Assembly (NCBI GenBank): GCA_900095095.1
Contig: FMBT01000241.1
Coordinates: forward strand, 1 to 38,506
DNA from: Fragilariopsis cylindrus CCMP1102
Taxonomy: Eukaryota > Bacillariophyta > Bacillariophyceae > Bacillariales > Bacillariaceae
DNA: 38,506 nucleotides
Reading direction: 5' to 3'
The position numbers and the translations under genes were made by a program. This document shows, piece by piece, positions 1 to 10,861 of this stretch (the first letter of the stretch is position 1; the number at the start of each line of letters is the position of its first letter). The notes beneath the pieces are model-generated. The model was not told where the DNA came from and did no database searches. It saw nothing but the letters and a program-made list of their open reading frames with translations.

Positions 1-1
1 C

Positions 2-1720
2 GTCGAAGAAGAATTGGAGGTTTCTGCGCCCAGATATGAAGTGCACAATGATGATACCGAGGATTCCTTATTTGATATATCAGAAGTGGTTGCGATGGTA
101 GCTTCTCGAGTACCACTTGTGGCATCCCGTAACGATTTTAGCAATCTGAACGGAAAAGGCAATAAGGTCAACCTATCATACACGCTTACACCAAATAATC
201 ATTCATGTTTGGAAGCAATGGCAAGATTGCGAATGATGCAAGGTGACTATGATTTGGCATTACAATGTTTTCTAGCCATTGGTGCTTGTCATTCAAAGGA
301 ATCTCTTCAGTCCTTCGAGAAGGCAGCTATCAAAATTGTAAACGGAACAACAGATACCACAACCGAATATTCAACTTCTCCGATAGGAACACACTCTTAC
401 GAGTTTGTGATGAGTTTGATTGAAAGTCATAATTTGAATCAATTTCTTTTCGAGAAAGACTTCTTATTGTCAACATCGAGTGACTCGAAATTGTTCATGC
501 CTATCTTTGCCCTAATCCGTTTAGTAGGATTACGACGGGTGGGCAACTTTTTGATACAACATTGTGTCGCACCCGGTTTTGCCTACAACATGACACTAGA
601 AGAAGCGAGTAACGATACGAACTCACAAGACTCTAGTGATGGATCGAAAGATAGAATACTTCGTCGTGGACCTCTTCCAATAGACAAGGTCGCAGAACAA
701 CTGGAAAGCAGTCCGGCTCTCCTTCATTGGTACTTGTATTTGGTACTTACGAGAAGACCCGAGTTCTATGTCAATTTTCCAACTAGTTCAACTCCGCCGA
801 AAGCTATCACTGATTTACACCGTAAGCACTTTCAACTATATGTTGACTTTGCTGGAGAAATGAGAGATTCTAATAAGGTATTAGCAGGAACAGAAGCATA
901 CAAAGTTGAGTCAAAAACAACTCCGTTGTTAACCTTCTTGGAGGCAGCCTTACCTCTTGGTGGTGTTATACCCGTAGATGTACGGCGTGTGTTAGAAATC
1001 GAACGAAGCCAGGACAGCGACAGTAGTAATAATACCGGTGGTGACGACACGGTCGGCGGCTCACGGGAATTATCTTCACCTATCTTTGCGTTGGAATTGG
1101 CCTACGTGATTGAAAAATATAACAAGCAAACAGAAACGGACGCTTTGGGTATATTAAAATTGTATCTTAAAGGAGCACAGTCACTAGCTTTATCAGTTTC
1201 GTACGCCCAACGACAGAAGAAATTCTCCTCTGTTTTATGGGATCATCTTATCTCATATTGTCTGAAAAAGGCATCGGATGGTGCCATATTTGGAGAATTA
1301 CTTGAGGCTGCTGCATTGTCTGGTGCTGATCTTGGACGGTTAGTCGAACAAATACCACCTGGGATGGTCGTTGAAGGACTCCGACCAAGATTGGTCGCTG
1401 CTGTAGCAGACTATCGTATGAAATTAGAAATTTACGAAGCGGCAATGGCAGCTGGATCAGAAGAGGAAATTACTTTAATGAGAGAAATTGGTCATAGAGT
1501 ACGAAGAGGAGTACGATACGATTTGGAAAAGTATAGTGCTCGTAAGAGCTTTGCTGAAATAATTCAAGAGAGAATTACAAGGGATAATAAGGAAGCGGCA
1601 GTGGCAGCAATGATTATTGATGACAATAAAAAGATTGATAACGACGACGGAAATCTCCTTCTGGAGCAACCTTGTATAAGATTACGAAGACTAGAATACG
1701 GCGAGGTCATCAACGTCTAG
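2..1720 (+). CDS. VPS41: VPS41-type HOPS subunit, C-terminal part (5' end outside window)
   Basis: The frame is open from base 2 and ends at a TAG, giving about 570 residues with no Met needed at the left edge, so this is the C-terminal portion of a longer protein. VPS41 is a subunit of the HOPS tethering complex for late endosome/vacuole fusion. Seen here: helical clathrin-repeat-like text with a segment HSYEFVMSLIESHNL that resembles the VPS41 'LI-x-HNLF' region, and near the C-terminus LVEQIPPGMVVEGLRPRLV followed by a DYR motif, which matches the conserved 'IPxGMEIxGLRxxLVxILxDYR' block of the family. The N-terminal beta-propeller would lie upstream, and I see no C-terminal RING-type Cys/His cluster. 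There are no introns or frameshifts in the 1.7 kb. VPS8 or VPS39 are less likely because that block is VPS41-like. Acidic Ser/Asp/Asn insertions are typical of this genome. Confidence 0.8.
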   Translation, partial: VEEELEVSAPRYEVHNDDTEDSLFDISEVVAMVASRVPLVASRNDFSNLNGKGNKVNLSYTLTPNNHSCLEAMARLRMMQGDYDLALQCFLAIGACHSKESLQSFEKAAIKIVNGTTDTTTEYSTSPIGTHSYEFVMSLIESHNLNQFLFEKDFLLSTSSDSKLFMPIFALIRLVGLRRVGNFLIQHCVAPGFAYNMTLEEASNDTNSQDSSDGSKDRILRRGPLPIDKVAEQLESSPALLHWYLYLVLTRRPEFYVNFPTSSTPPKAITDLHRKHFQLYVDFAGEMRDSNKVLAGTEAYKVESKTTPLLTFLEAALPLGGVIPVDVRRVLEIERSQDSDSSNNTGGDDTVGGSRELSSPIFALELAYVIEKYNKQTETDALGILKLYLKGAQSLALSVSYAQRQKKFSSVLWDHLISYCLKKASDGAIFGELLEAAALSGADLGRLVEQIPPGMVVEGLRPRLVAAVADYRMKLEIYEAAMAAGSEEEITLMREIGHRVRRGVRYDLEKYSARKSFAEIIQERITRDNKEAAVAAMIIDDNKKIDNDDGNLLLEQPCIRLRRLEYGEVINV

Positions 1721-1990
1721 CCTACTCCATTTCACGCCGTTAAATTACTATGAATTAGAAAAAGGTAGATTTTTATTTTCTCATTTTGTTTTCTTCTATT
1801 TAGTTAAATTTTATTATAAATTACTATATTTCCCATGCTAGCTAGTGTTGTTATTGGGCATCGATTCTCTTTCTTGAGGCGCGTACATATAACTTCTTGT
1901 TATAATCTAAAGGAGGTTCCGTACGTTTATGTTTATGTTTATGATTTATCTTTTCGTCGTCGATTCCTTTATACAAGTTTCCTAATCCAA

Positions 1991-3356
1991 TTATTCGCCC
2001 CCTGCTTCTATGGCGGCGCTTTGTTCATCGGCTTTTTTCTTATCCAATTTTTGTTTTAATATAGCTTTTACATTAATTCCATTTGGACCTGTTACGTTCG
2101 TTGCAACTGGTCGACCATTCCTTGGATCTGTACCAACATCAAAATCAACAGTTTCACGCATATATAATTTACGAAAGAATGTTTGTCCTTCATGAATGTC
2201 ATCATTAGTAGGACATTGTATTGCAGAATGATGAACAAATATACCTTTTGTACGTGTTTGTGGTCCCTTTGGATCACATGCTAATATTTCTTTAATTTCT
2301 TTTTCTTCTTCAGAAGTTTCAAATGGTCGAATAAAACCAAATCCTGTTTTACCATTATACCATTGAACAACACCCTGTATCCGGCTATTCGTTTCTAATG
2401 CATCATTAATATACGCATCAATTTTCTCATCAGTAGGAGCTTTTCTAGGAGGAAAAGGAGCAGACTTTTCCTCTTCTGCCTCCTCCTCCTCTACTACTAC
2501 TACTACTGCTACTGCTTCTTCCTTTTTCTCTTCTACTGCTGCTACGACTACTGCTTCCTCCTTTTTCTCTTCTACTGCTACTGCTACTACTTCTTCCTTT
2601 TTCTCTTCTACTGCTACGACGGCTACTTCTTCTTCCATCGTTGACGACGACACAGGTGTATGTGGTTGTTCTATCTTCTCAACTATTTTTTCTTCAACAA
2701 CAGGTTGCTTTGCAATTACTTCTTCTATTGCCTTGGCAATGTATTTAGGCTTGAAATCAGCAAATGACACGGACTTGTCAGATCGATCATAAGCCAATTG
2801 AGCTGCACTGTCATAAGGAATGCTAATATCAACAGGTTGCTTTGCAATTACTTCTTGTATTGCATTGGCAAGAAATTTGCTTTCAAACTTATCATATGGC
2901 ATGGATTTATCAGATTGTTCATAAGCAATTTGTGCTGTCGCCATGTATGGTATCGAAACGTCGATCGTCTCGATCTCGGCCTCAACAGCTGTTTCCTCCA
3001 CTGCGACAGGGACTGCAACTGCAACTGCGACAGCTTCTGTAGCATCGACGACAGTACTACTAACTGCTTTATCTTCTTGAACTTTTTCTTCTACCTTTTG
3101 TATTTCTTCTTCCTTAGGATTCCTCCTTCTCCTCCTCTGCAACGACCACGACCGCCGTTGGTGTTGTTTCATAGGTCTGTTTCTGTTGGTGTTTGTAAGA
3201 GGGAAATATACCACCGAATAAATCATCCACCCAATCAAACATCCCAAAAAGACTAGTGCTACTGCTACTGGTGGTGGTCGAAGTCGTACTACCACTACGT
3301 GTGCGTGTAGTACAAGTACTTTGAATGTTATTTCTATTCTTATTATTCGTTGTCAT
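1991..3356 (-). CDS. Cold-shock-domain protein with internal 44-residue repeats (one frameshift)
   Basis: The C-terminal part carries a cold-shock (nucleic-acid-binding) domain: RNP1-like GKTGFGFI and RNP2-like GIFVHHSAI, separated by an unusually long acidic insert of about 30 residues. Before it lie Val/Glu-rich low-complexity runs and two tandem copies of a repeat beginning ISIPYDSAAQLAYDRSDKS and ending AIEEVIAKQPV (about 2700-2960). The long frame has no ATG at its left end (only GTG at 3295). An ATG at 3356 opens another frame with an FGMFDWVDDLFGGIF segment that stops at 3114. The acidic text of both frames joins well near 3114-3125, so I propose one gene with a +1-type shift or an unrecognised small intron. 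In the long frame the N-terminus would read as a membrane segment, which is then probably a shadow. Function: RNA/DNA binding; substrate unknown. Confidence 0.65.
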
Positions 3357-4154
3357 TATATTGGGTCTGACATCGATTTATAAACAGAAGACGTAGGAGA
3401 AGACACCCAGGCTTCAGAAGGCTGTAAAGTTGTATCGATCCCATCATCATTAACATTGAGGATATCATAAAAACAGCCACAATCATTTCATGCAATGTAT
3501 TATTATTATTATTATTGTTGTTCATCATCATTATCGATCGATCTTGATTACTAGTATGCGTACGTTTTTTTATTTTTCTTCTTCTTCGTTCTCCCTGATC
3601 TTTATTGAGATGATACAAATAGTTGTATCACTGGTCTTTGGATATCGTGAAATATTTTTTCTATTGACACAACCTGTTTTATTATTACAGGGGAGATAAA
3701 ATAAATGAAAAACTGAAGATTGATTTTCGAATATTTATGATTGGTGTTGCTGTGTTGGCATGATGGAATTGAAGTCAAAAATCTTGTTAGTCACGAATGA
3801 ATACGTGAATGAATGTACTGTAATTAAAAAAATAGGCGAATTAGAATACACAGCTCACAAAATTAATACAAAAACGAAGAAAATACAAATTAATTATTAT
3901 ATAGTATGAAGATGTAAAAATGAAATATGAAGTATCTATCTAATTCGCTATCCACCAATAGGTGTATGGCCCAACACACTCATATATGATGTGACGTACG
4001 CGGATGGATATAGGTCCTAGTACATAAAGCTAGGACTATATTCTGGCTACACATACATATACGATTCACGTAATTATTTTTGACAAAAAAAACACCCAAC
4101 CCACTGCCGATATAAACAAAAAATTACAGCTACACAGTAGACAATTACAAAAAT
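3357..4154. other. Spacer, no gene recognised
   Basis: AT-rich spacer downstream of a minus-strand fossil and upstream of the cold-shock gene. It holds an ATT/ATA trinucleotide run near 3498-3515 and no reading frame that reads like protein. Promoter elements of the minus-strand cold-shock gene should lie in its left part; none could be named. Confidence 0.5.
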
Positions 4155-4735
4155 TCAAGTCTTCGTTCTACATGGTGGCAGACCATATTTTTTGGTGTAA
4201 ACAAAAGTAGGACTCCTGCCCTCGAGGAAAGGTACGATAATCATGTCTTCGTTATATACCTGTTGGAGGCGGTTCTGTTGGCAACGGTAAATATATGCCT
4301 TCTTATATCAAAATCTCCCACTGTAATCGCTACAATAGCGATGCACCTTACAAAAGCAAAGAAGAATCCACAAAGAATGACAAAAACGCTTTCGTATCAT
4401 GATGATTTGATTAAATATGTTTCCTTTCTGTTCATGTTGCGGGAATTACAAGTACGATTGTAATAATCAATTACTTCATCGAGGTGTTCGTATTTTGTGA
4501 AGTATTTGGTTCATATTAAACAAGAACACACAATGAATGCCTGGTCACTTTGATGAAAAACAAAAGGAACAGTCTTTTTGTCTTTTATTATGAATGTGAT
4601 AGCATGTGACACGTGCTTCCATTTTTTAGCATCGTCAATCGGCTCGTATAGTGTGCTGATTGGATTGATTTTGTAGTAGAATGCAGTATTGAGCAAAATT
4701 ATATTTTTAACATAAAGTTTCTTCCATCAGTGTAG
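4155..4735 (-). pseudogene. Decayed membrane-protein fragment with in-frame TGA codons
   Basis: One minus-strand frame reads like protein across about 490 bases but is interrupted by in-frame TGA codons. In order it shows a hydrophilic part (YKINPISTLYEPIDDAKKW, then HAITFIIKDKKTVPFVFHQ), a TGA, a Tyr/Asn-rich part (YFTKYEHLDEVIDYYN), a second TGA, then a hydrophobic segment FVILCGFFFAFVRCIAIVAI. After a frame change a Tyr/Lys-rich tail follows (EDMIIVPFLEGRSPTFVY) and stops at 4155. That is an ectodomain, one membrane span and a cytosolic tail. No family recognised. It lies directly downstream of the plastid-type gene, same strand. Alternatives: an exon set that I have not parsed, or indel damage. 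Confidence 0.4.
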
Positions 4736-4758
4736 GATCAAATATCATACTTCTACCA

Positions 4759-5553
4759 TTAGGATGGTGGAATATTACAAATCGGCAAATAAGCAGAATA
4801 ATCCAAAATTGGTTTAGCATTTGGTATACAACCCTGGTCGACAATTAATCCAATCAAAGTAAGTAATCCCAAACTAAAGTTATTCGTGATGATAGTGTCG
4901 TCACTTCAACTATAGTCATCGTTTTTGTTGTTGTTGTGACGATGGCACTATCATCATCATCACCATTATCTTGTTGTTGTTGTTCGTCAAAAGATGATGA
5001 TGGCAATAGTGATGGAAAAAATGCAAATATAACAACAAGTAAATATGAGAGTCCCTCTATGGCACCAATTATTCCACCCGGTCCAGCTGGTAATCCTCCT
5101 CCAGTAGTTTTTACAAAATAAAGAGATATCCATACCACAGGTTGACATAATAATCCAATTGTTTCTAATGATAATAGTGATACTCCTTCATTGATATTAA
5201 TATTATCATCATCATCGTTGTCGTTATTGTTGTTATTCCCAGCAGTACTTTTCAGGTATAATATGGAGGAATGGCGAGAAAGTTGTTGTTGTCCTACTTG
5301 TGGCGATAAGAATACTTGTCGTTGTTGGAGGAATTGCCCATGCCGTTGTTTTTGTTGATGACCACCACCATTAATAAGAACAGAATTATGATTATGAAAT
5401 TGTGATTGCGATTGTGATTGTAGTGATAGTGAATTTACCGGTAACGGCGACGATATAAGAAGTATAACGACAACAAACAATCAAGCAAGATATCTTTATT
5501 ATGGTAGAACCGACAGGTAATGAAGAACGTGTTGCTGTTGTTGTCGTCACCAT
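4759..5553 (-). CDS. Small plastid-type membrane protein (two frameshifts)
   Basis: The central frame (about 5480-4880) contains CQPVVWISLYFVKTTGGGLP, then a Gly/Pro-rich AGPGGIIGAIEGLSYLLVV, i.e. two likely membrane spans around a Gly-Pro loop, preceded by a signal-peptide-like stretch (VVVILLISSPLPVNSLSL) and Gln/Asn-rich text. That frame lacks an ATG. An ATG at 5553 opens MVTTTTATRSSLPVGSTIIK in another frame, and a shift near 5475-5490 would join KISCLI to VVVILLISS, giving a normal signal peptide. At the 3' end the central frame stops at 4854, but a -1 shift near 4870-4895 leads into NNFSLGLLTLIGLIVDQG and continues to a TAA at 4759, which reads as the true C-terminus. Signal peptide plus hydrophobic core suggests a plastid or other endomembrane protein; function unknown. 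Confidence 0.6.
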
Positions 5554-6123
5554 TGTGGCGTATAACTTGAGAAACGTTCAGTACGTATTCAGTATATCCA
5601 ATTGAAGGCAATTTGTCGAAATCAATCGCTTCGGTACAAAAGTTTTTCGTAACACAATAGTAACAACGCTATTAACAACAGTACAGTAGTTTATTAATGA
5701 TGATGGCAACGACGACGACGACAATCAATTAACAATCTATCTTTTTTTCACAGATATGATCGACGGACGGACGGACGGGCGATATGTTTTTTTAATTTAT
5801 ATAAATAAAATATTACTTAACGTTAGTAGTGATAGCGCGAAATTCGAATTCAATCGAAGATAAATCTCATTCATTTGAAGATCTTAAAAAATGATTATTG
5901 ATCATGTTTGGCTAAATTGTACCGTAATAAAAATCGAAAGAACTTATTGACACGTATACAGCCTCGGAGTAGTACTAATGTCATGACGTAAGCTTGAAGT
6001 TGAGCGTGATCATCATCACTTGTGAATACGACTCGAAAGACAACCACCATCGCTATATCACTACCACCACCCATCATGATATCATCATATAAATACGGTA
6101 CGACAAGGAAGTTAATACAATAG
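5554..6123. other. Spacer between divergent genes; probably holds carboxypeptidase exon 1
   Basis: Region between the minus-strand plastid-type gene and the first clear carboxypeptidase exon. It should contain both promoters and the missing first exon (signal peptide) of the carboxypeptidase. A short plus-strand frame at about 5520 (MKNVLLLLSSPLWRIT) has signal-peptide character, but it overlaps the 5' end of the other gene and could not be spliced with confidence. A (GGAC)n-like run lies near 5762-5778. Confidence 0.4.
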
Positions 6124-8850
6124 CATACCTTTTCATGATGAAGAAGCCGACAAGACGACGAAGGAAGATCTTAGGGTAACTGATTTAGGATCCATCGAAC
6201 CTTTATACAATGAATTCGATGGAGACATGTACGGTACGTATGAGTTTATTCATTTGATTCATAATATGTCATATATATATATCTGATTTTGGTAATTTGA
6301 TGAAAGCGACCTTTTTCAAAAATGATCTACTAATTTATGGGATTGATGAGAAGACAAGATATAGTATAATATCAATGCGCTTTGCCGTTTTTGGCTTCTT
6401 TTCTTAACGGCTCGGGACAATTTTACTTAACTTCTTCCTCACATGCTCACCAATCATTAATAACAATACATATAATTGATGTACAGCGGGACTGCTACCT
6501 AGTACTCATGATGATAGACCAGGAGAGATGACGTTTTGGTTATTTGAACCTGAAACACAAGCAGTACCTGATACAATGGGTAAGTATAAAACGAATGAAA
6601 TTGAATTTATATAACAGTTAGTTGTCATGAACTCGTTCTACTTTCATTGGATGTTTTTTTCTGACAAATAAATAATAACCATCTCGTATTAAACTCATAT
6701 TTATACCATCCGTCGTTATTCTATCTATTTTTCTTTTCTTCTCAGTTATTTGGTTGAACGGTGGGCCAGGATGCTCAAGTTGGAATTGTGGTGTTATGAT
6801 GGGTAAGTTGAGGATTCGACCAATGCGCCTATATTATTGATCGTGTATGATTCTTGTTGTTGGTTCCTTCGAATGGCCTTTTACAAGTACAGTACCGTCG
6901 ACGCTGACTGATATCGTATAAAAATTCTATATTTTTTCTTTAAATAATGTTACAAATCCTTTATTTATTTGAGTAGAACACAGTCCCGTCACACAACCCC
7001 TTCGTCACGCTGGATATTGCTGCTTATCGTCAGCACCTGAATTGGGTGTTAATAAGTATAGCTGGACAAAGTCAACAACGATGTTATATCCAGAACAGCC
7101 TATTGGGACTGGTTTTAGTTTTGGAAAATATCCCGAGAATGAAGAAGACGTGGCGGCTGATCTATGGCAATTTATGCAAAGTTTTTATGGTGTCTTTGAT
7201 CATTTGAAGGACTATAAACTCTTTATTATGGGAGAATCTTACGCTGGGATGTATTTGCCTTCCGTGGGACGGTACTTTCATTTGCAGAACGAAAAAATCC
7301 GGAATGGCGAATTATTAATGGGACTACCGATGACGACGGATGTATTTACGATCCCAATTGGTGGAGTAGGTATCGGGAATGGTTGGATGAATGGTATGAT
7401 TCAGGGACCGGCTGTTATTGATTACTCATGGTGGCATGGACTTATCGATGAACCCACCCGAGATGCCCTCCATAATGTCTTTAAGGCTTGTGTGGATCAA
7501 TGGAACGGAAACGATAGCATCGAACTACCTGATCCATTTCATTCATTTAACGTGCAAGGTAAGCTATACAGAATGACACAGTGTCTACTTTAGGAAGTCT
7601 ATTCCACCATGAAAGATGCCGCTCACATCTAAGCTATCTACTCCTCTACACCTTCTCTACATCTATCAAGATGACTGTGGTTTGATGTGGGGAGTTCTCC
7701 AAGCAGCGGGCAATCCAAATGCATACGATGTCACTACGTGGGTGCGTACATGCATTGAAATGTTAAACTCTTTTCTTCTTCGGTGGACAAAGTACCGATT
7801 TGCTTGTCATATTGATGTGAATTGTTGACTAAACTGTTTCACCTTACGTGTTGTATGTATACCACTTCTTGTGTTGTGATTTCAAATTTTACGTTTCTGT
7901 TGTTGTTAGGATCCGAACGTTGATCAGGTTACATTTACCTCCGAGGCGTTCTATAATCGTGAAGATATCCGAAAGGCTTTGCACGCTCCTATGAATATTA
8001 CCTGGCATGGATGCGCCGGAGGTAATAGTCGTAGACGAAGACGACGAGGACGAAGAAGTCTACAAGGTGGTATAGGAGATGACCTCTTTCATCGTAGACT
8101 CTATTTGGACAATGACCGACCTATCGATGTCGTCCCGTACGTCGCTGACTTGTTAGATGCGGACATTCCGGTATTAGTCTATAATGGAGATCGTGACATG
8201 ACTACTGGTGGAACTGGCAGTGAAATGTTATTGAACGGGATGAATTGGAAGGGAAAGAATGAATGGCTCGATGCAACTCGTGGAGTTTGGATGGCAGAAG
8301 AAAAGAAGGCAGGAGAAGGTGGCTGGGCCAAGGAACATCTTGGACTGACCTTTGTAGTAGTATACAATTCTGGACACAGTACGTTGAAAAATCATGTCTC
8401 GTAGCATATTTGATTGGTGAAGAGAATATACTGATCATTGTTTTGCTTTCTTTTTATTGCTGTCGGTCCCCTCATTCATCGCTCATTCGTTCGTTCGTTC
8501 ATTCGCTCATTTATTAATTCACAGTGGTCCCGTACAATCAACCCGTCGCTGCCATGGATTTGCTGAATCGTTTCCTTAAGAACGAAACCTTTTTGGATCT
8601 ACCTTCCCCTACCATCCGCTTCGGTGATCGGAAGATTGAGAGGGCTGAAGTTGCAGCGAATCCTACTGTAAGCAGCAGCACCAGCAGCACAAACGCTGAA
8701 ATTTACAGCAACGACTCCTTCGTCGTCGGCGGCGGCGGAGTTGCTTTACTGGCGTTTGTTGGTGGAATCATTTTCACGTTACTCTTTACCAAAATTCAGA
8801 ACAGTAAAAGAAAAGGTGGAAATTATAGCCGCATTCCGGAAACACGCTAA
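6124..8850 (+). CDS. Serine carboxypeptidase (S10), membrane anchored, at least 7 exons
   Basis: Exons by GT-AG and phase: about 6124-6233, 6487-6579, 6746-6802, 6977-7558, 7671-7741, 7910-8378, 8525-8850; an upstream exon with the start Met is missing. Peptidase family S10 signatures: VIWLNGGPGCSSWNCGVMM (substrate-binding loop), IMGESYAGMYLP (catalytic Ser), VLVYNGDRDMTTGGTG (catalytic Asp region) and, across the last intron, SGHMVPYNQPVA (catalytic His). The usual Cys/Asn after the Asp motif is replaced by Thr/Gly. Exon 6 has an Arg-rich insert (RRRRRRGRR). The C-terminus has a single membrane span (VGGGGVALLAFVGGIIFTLL) and a basic tail with Tyr-Ser-Arg-Ile, a possible YxxPhi sorting signal. 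This resembles Kex1-like, Golgi/endolysosome-anchored carboxypeptidases rather than soluble vacuolar ones. No frameshift in about 1.6 kb of coding sequence. Confidence 0.88.
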
Positions 8851-9164
8851 TAATACAATGCTAAATGTGTGCATTGTACAGTGGTGGTTTCATATTAGTG
8901 CGTTCCACGAAGGAAAAAAAAGGGAAGGAAGAAATTTATTGCGAATTGGATGTCAGGAACAAGCTTGGAAACTCCGACAGGGTAAGCAAATATAAAAATC
9001 GGAACTGTTCGACCTATTCACTCCTGAGAATATTAGTAGGTAAACAGTTGGGTCTGTACTCAAAGCAATATTTTTTCAATAGTAGACCAATCTATTTAGA
9101 AACAAAAAGAAATTTGCATTCACTACTAGCCATATTGTTTCTAATTATACTATAATAGTAAATA
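8851..9164. other. 3' flank between convergent genes
   Basis: About 310 bases between the carboxypeptidase stop and the end of the minus-strand small membrane gene. AT-rich, no convincing coding text; presumably the two 3' untranslated regions. Confidence 0.5.
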
Positions 9165-9609
9165 TCAATAGTTTCCAAACGAAGAATGTTTCGATGAAAA
9201 CGAAGAACGAATAGTTTGAGCCGTCATATTATCATCTACATCATCATCCTCATTGCCTACACTTCAATCCCCATCCCGTTATAATATTCGCCGTTCTTTT
9301 GTAGCACCTAATTTATCATAAAAACTTCGTTTGTTTGATCGCTTGAAATCCAAAGAAACCAAAACTACCACCATCCACACAGCAAATATACGATGTGGTA
9401 ATAAAACAATGAAACTAAGGTAATAAACACCTTGCGCCAACTTTTTTTTCGAAAGCCCATCATTATTCGTATCCATCCCTCAAATTTGCTTGTTCACGCA
9501 CATGCTGCCACTTTTGGATCTCCGAAATGGGTTTTGATGTTTTGTGTGAAACGAGATCGGATTGATTGATCACCAAACTTCCAGACCCACAATTTTCCAT
9601 ACGTTCCAT
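9165..9609 (-). CDS. Small membrane protein, unknown family, frame broken about three times
   Basis: Not visible as a single reading frame. An ATG at 9609 (second ATG at 9600) opens MERMENCGSGSLVINQSDLV and continues through ISEIQKWQHVREQANLRDGY. A frame change near 9465-9475 leads into DGLSKKKLAQGVYYLSFIVL, a hydrophobic stretch with VWMVVVLVSLDF, and KRSNKRSFYDKLGATKERR. Further shifts near 9280 and 9245 lead to an acidic tail (GNEDDDVDDNMTAQTIRSSF) that stops at 9165. Two hydrophobic segments between hydrophilic ends suggest a small membrane protein of about 145 residues. No family recognised. Next to a homopolymer A8 near 9448-9455. The breaks may be sequence errors or decay. Confidence 0.45.
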
Positions 9610-9756
9610 TCAAAAGTTACTAGTATTGTATTTTGTGGTGTCTAAGAAACAGCCAATTTGTGCTGAATATCAAAAACGACGGTTTATAACATTCATATCA
9701 GTCATGCATGCGAGGCGGAGAAAAAAGCATAATCATCATCCATAAATTCCCACTAA

Positions 9757-10332
9757 CTAACGACCTCCGAAACCCAGCTGTTCTCCAGTCGATGACGTTT
9801 CAAACGGTGCAGGCGAAGCAAAGTGAGTACCAACCGCCAGCACCACGACCAATGCCAAGAATCCCAAGGTTAGATTCCATTCGGAAAGGGACAACAAGTC
9901 CACGTTCTGTTTGGATTGTTTTAAACCGGACGTCACCGCTCTTGTGGCAGAATCTACCGATCGTTTGGCGGCCTTGACTTGCATTCCTTTTCTGCCACCT
10001 TCCTCCTTCAATCTTGCTTGGAATCCGGCTTCAAAATCGTAATCGTCGTCGTCCCATCCGTCCAATAATTCTTCACTGACTGTACTACTTGTATCGATGG
10101 CTTCCTCCTCGGGATCGCCTTCGCCTTCGCCCTGATTGCTATTGCCGTCGTCCTGTTGTGATGCTGAAAGACGGCCACCAAAAGCTTGATGAAAGTATTG
10201 TACGTTATTACTCCTGTGAATCATGGCAGTGACTCGTCCTGGTGTAGAGAGAGGAACAAAACCTTCTACTACAGTGAAGCCTAGTGGTACAACGGACAAC
10301 ATAATATTATGTAGGAAAATGCACGTCTTCAT
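9757..10332 (-). CDS. Plastid-targeted single-span protein, unknown function
   Basis: 191 residues from ATG at 10332 (an in-frame TTG six codons upstream is not a eukaryotic start). The N-terminus MKTCIFLHNIMLSVVPLGFT is a signal peptide followed by VVEGFVPLSTPGR, i.e. cleavage before a Phe followed by a Ser/Thr/Arg-rich transit region, the diatom 'ASAFAP'-type plastid signal. The middle is acidic (EEELLDGWDDDDYDFEAGF-like) and basic/helical (QARLKEEGGRKGMQVKAAK). Near the C-terminus is one membrane span (LTLGFLALVVVLAVGTHFA). The likely location is a plastid membrane, with the acidic part on one side. No catalytic motif seen. Confidence 0.75.
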   Translation of the reverse strand: MKTCIFLHNIMLSVVPLGFTVVEGFVPLSTPGRVTAMIHRSNNVQYFHQAFGGRLSASQQDDGNSNQGEGEGDPEEEAIDTSSTVSEELLDGWDDDDYDFEAGFQARLKEEGGRKGMQVKAAKRSVDSATRAVTSGLKQSKQNVDLLSLSEWNLTLGFLALVVVLAVGTHFASPAPFETSSTGEQLGFGGR

Positions 10333-10861
10333 GGTTCTATTCGTTTGCAATAGGTGAAACTGGCTCTGATTGGTGCTGGTTGTACTAGTAGCAGTAGTAA
10401 TTGTTGTACTTGCTTACCGTTAGTGCATCAGTAGAGGAATCAGCTATTTTCTACGGTATGCACCAAGATGCACCATGCATCATACTCGAAGTGCCATAGG
10501 CCATGGGTACTTGTACTTAGTCAGCTCGGTACGTAGATCTGTTCCGTGCTTGTTTATCATGCAAAATGAAGGAATTTTGCGACACCTGTTTGTTGGATAA
10601 GTCCCGAGTAATAGAAACGGGAATGGATTTTGATGATGGCGCGCTCTTCTTTTCCGCGAGTCGAGCAATGACAAAACACAAAACAGTCTCTATCGTTACA
10701 AGTTCAAAAATTTTAATAGAATAAATAGCGACAACAAATACTAGTACAACAAACATGCAGCATACATCTAACATTGCCAAGTCTCTTGACCATTCGCCCT
10801 TCACCCAAAAGCATAACAATAAATAAAGAAGAGAAATCAAATCAAATCAAATCAGAAGATC
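10333..10861. other. Divergent promoter region between plastid protein and LRR gene
   Basis: About 530 bases between two divergent starts. A weak minus-strand frame (10840-10517) has no ATG and is not accepted. The right end holds the pentanucleotide array next to the LRR start codon. Confidence 0.45.
10834..10855 (+). repeat. Pentanucleotide array (AAATC/ATCAA)4 just before a start codon
   Basis: Four perfect AAATC-type units end 7 bases before the ATG at 10862, probably in the 5' untranslated region of the LRR gene. Similar pentamer runs precede other starts in this window. Confidence 0.85.

Noticed and set aside
5520-5570. Plus-strand peptide MKNVLLLLSSPLWRIT as exon 1 of the carboxypeptidase
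   Set aside because: It would need an intron of over 550 nt, several times the others here, and overlaps the minus-strand gene start; the phase could not be confirmed.
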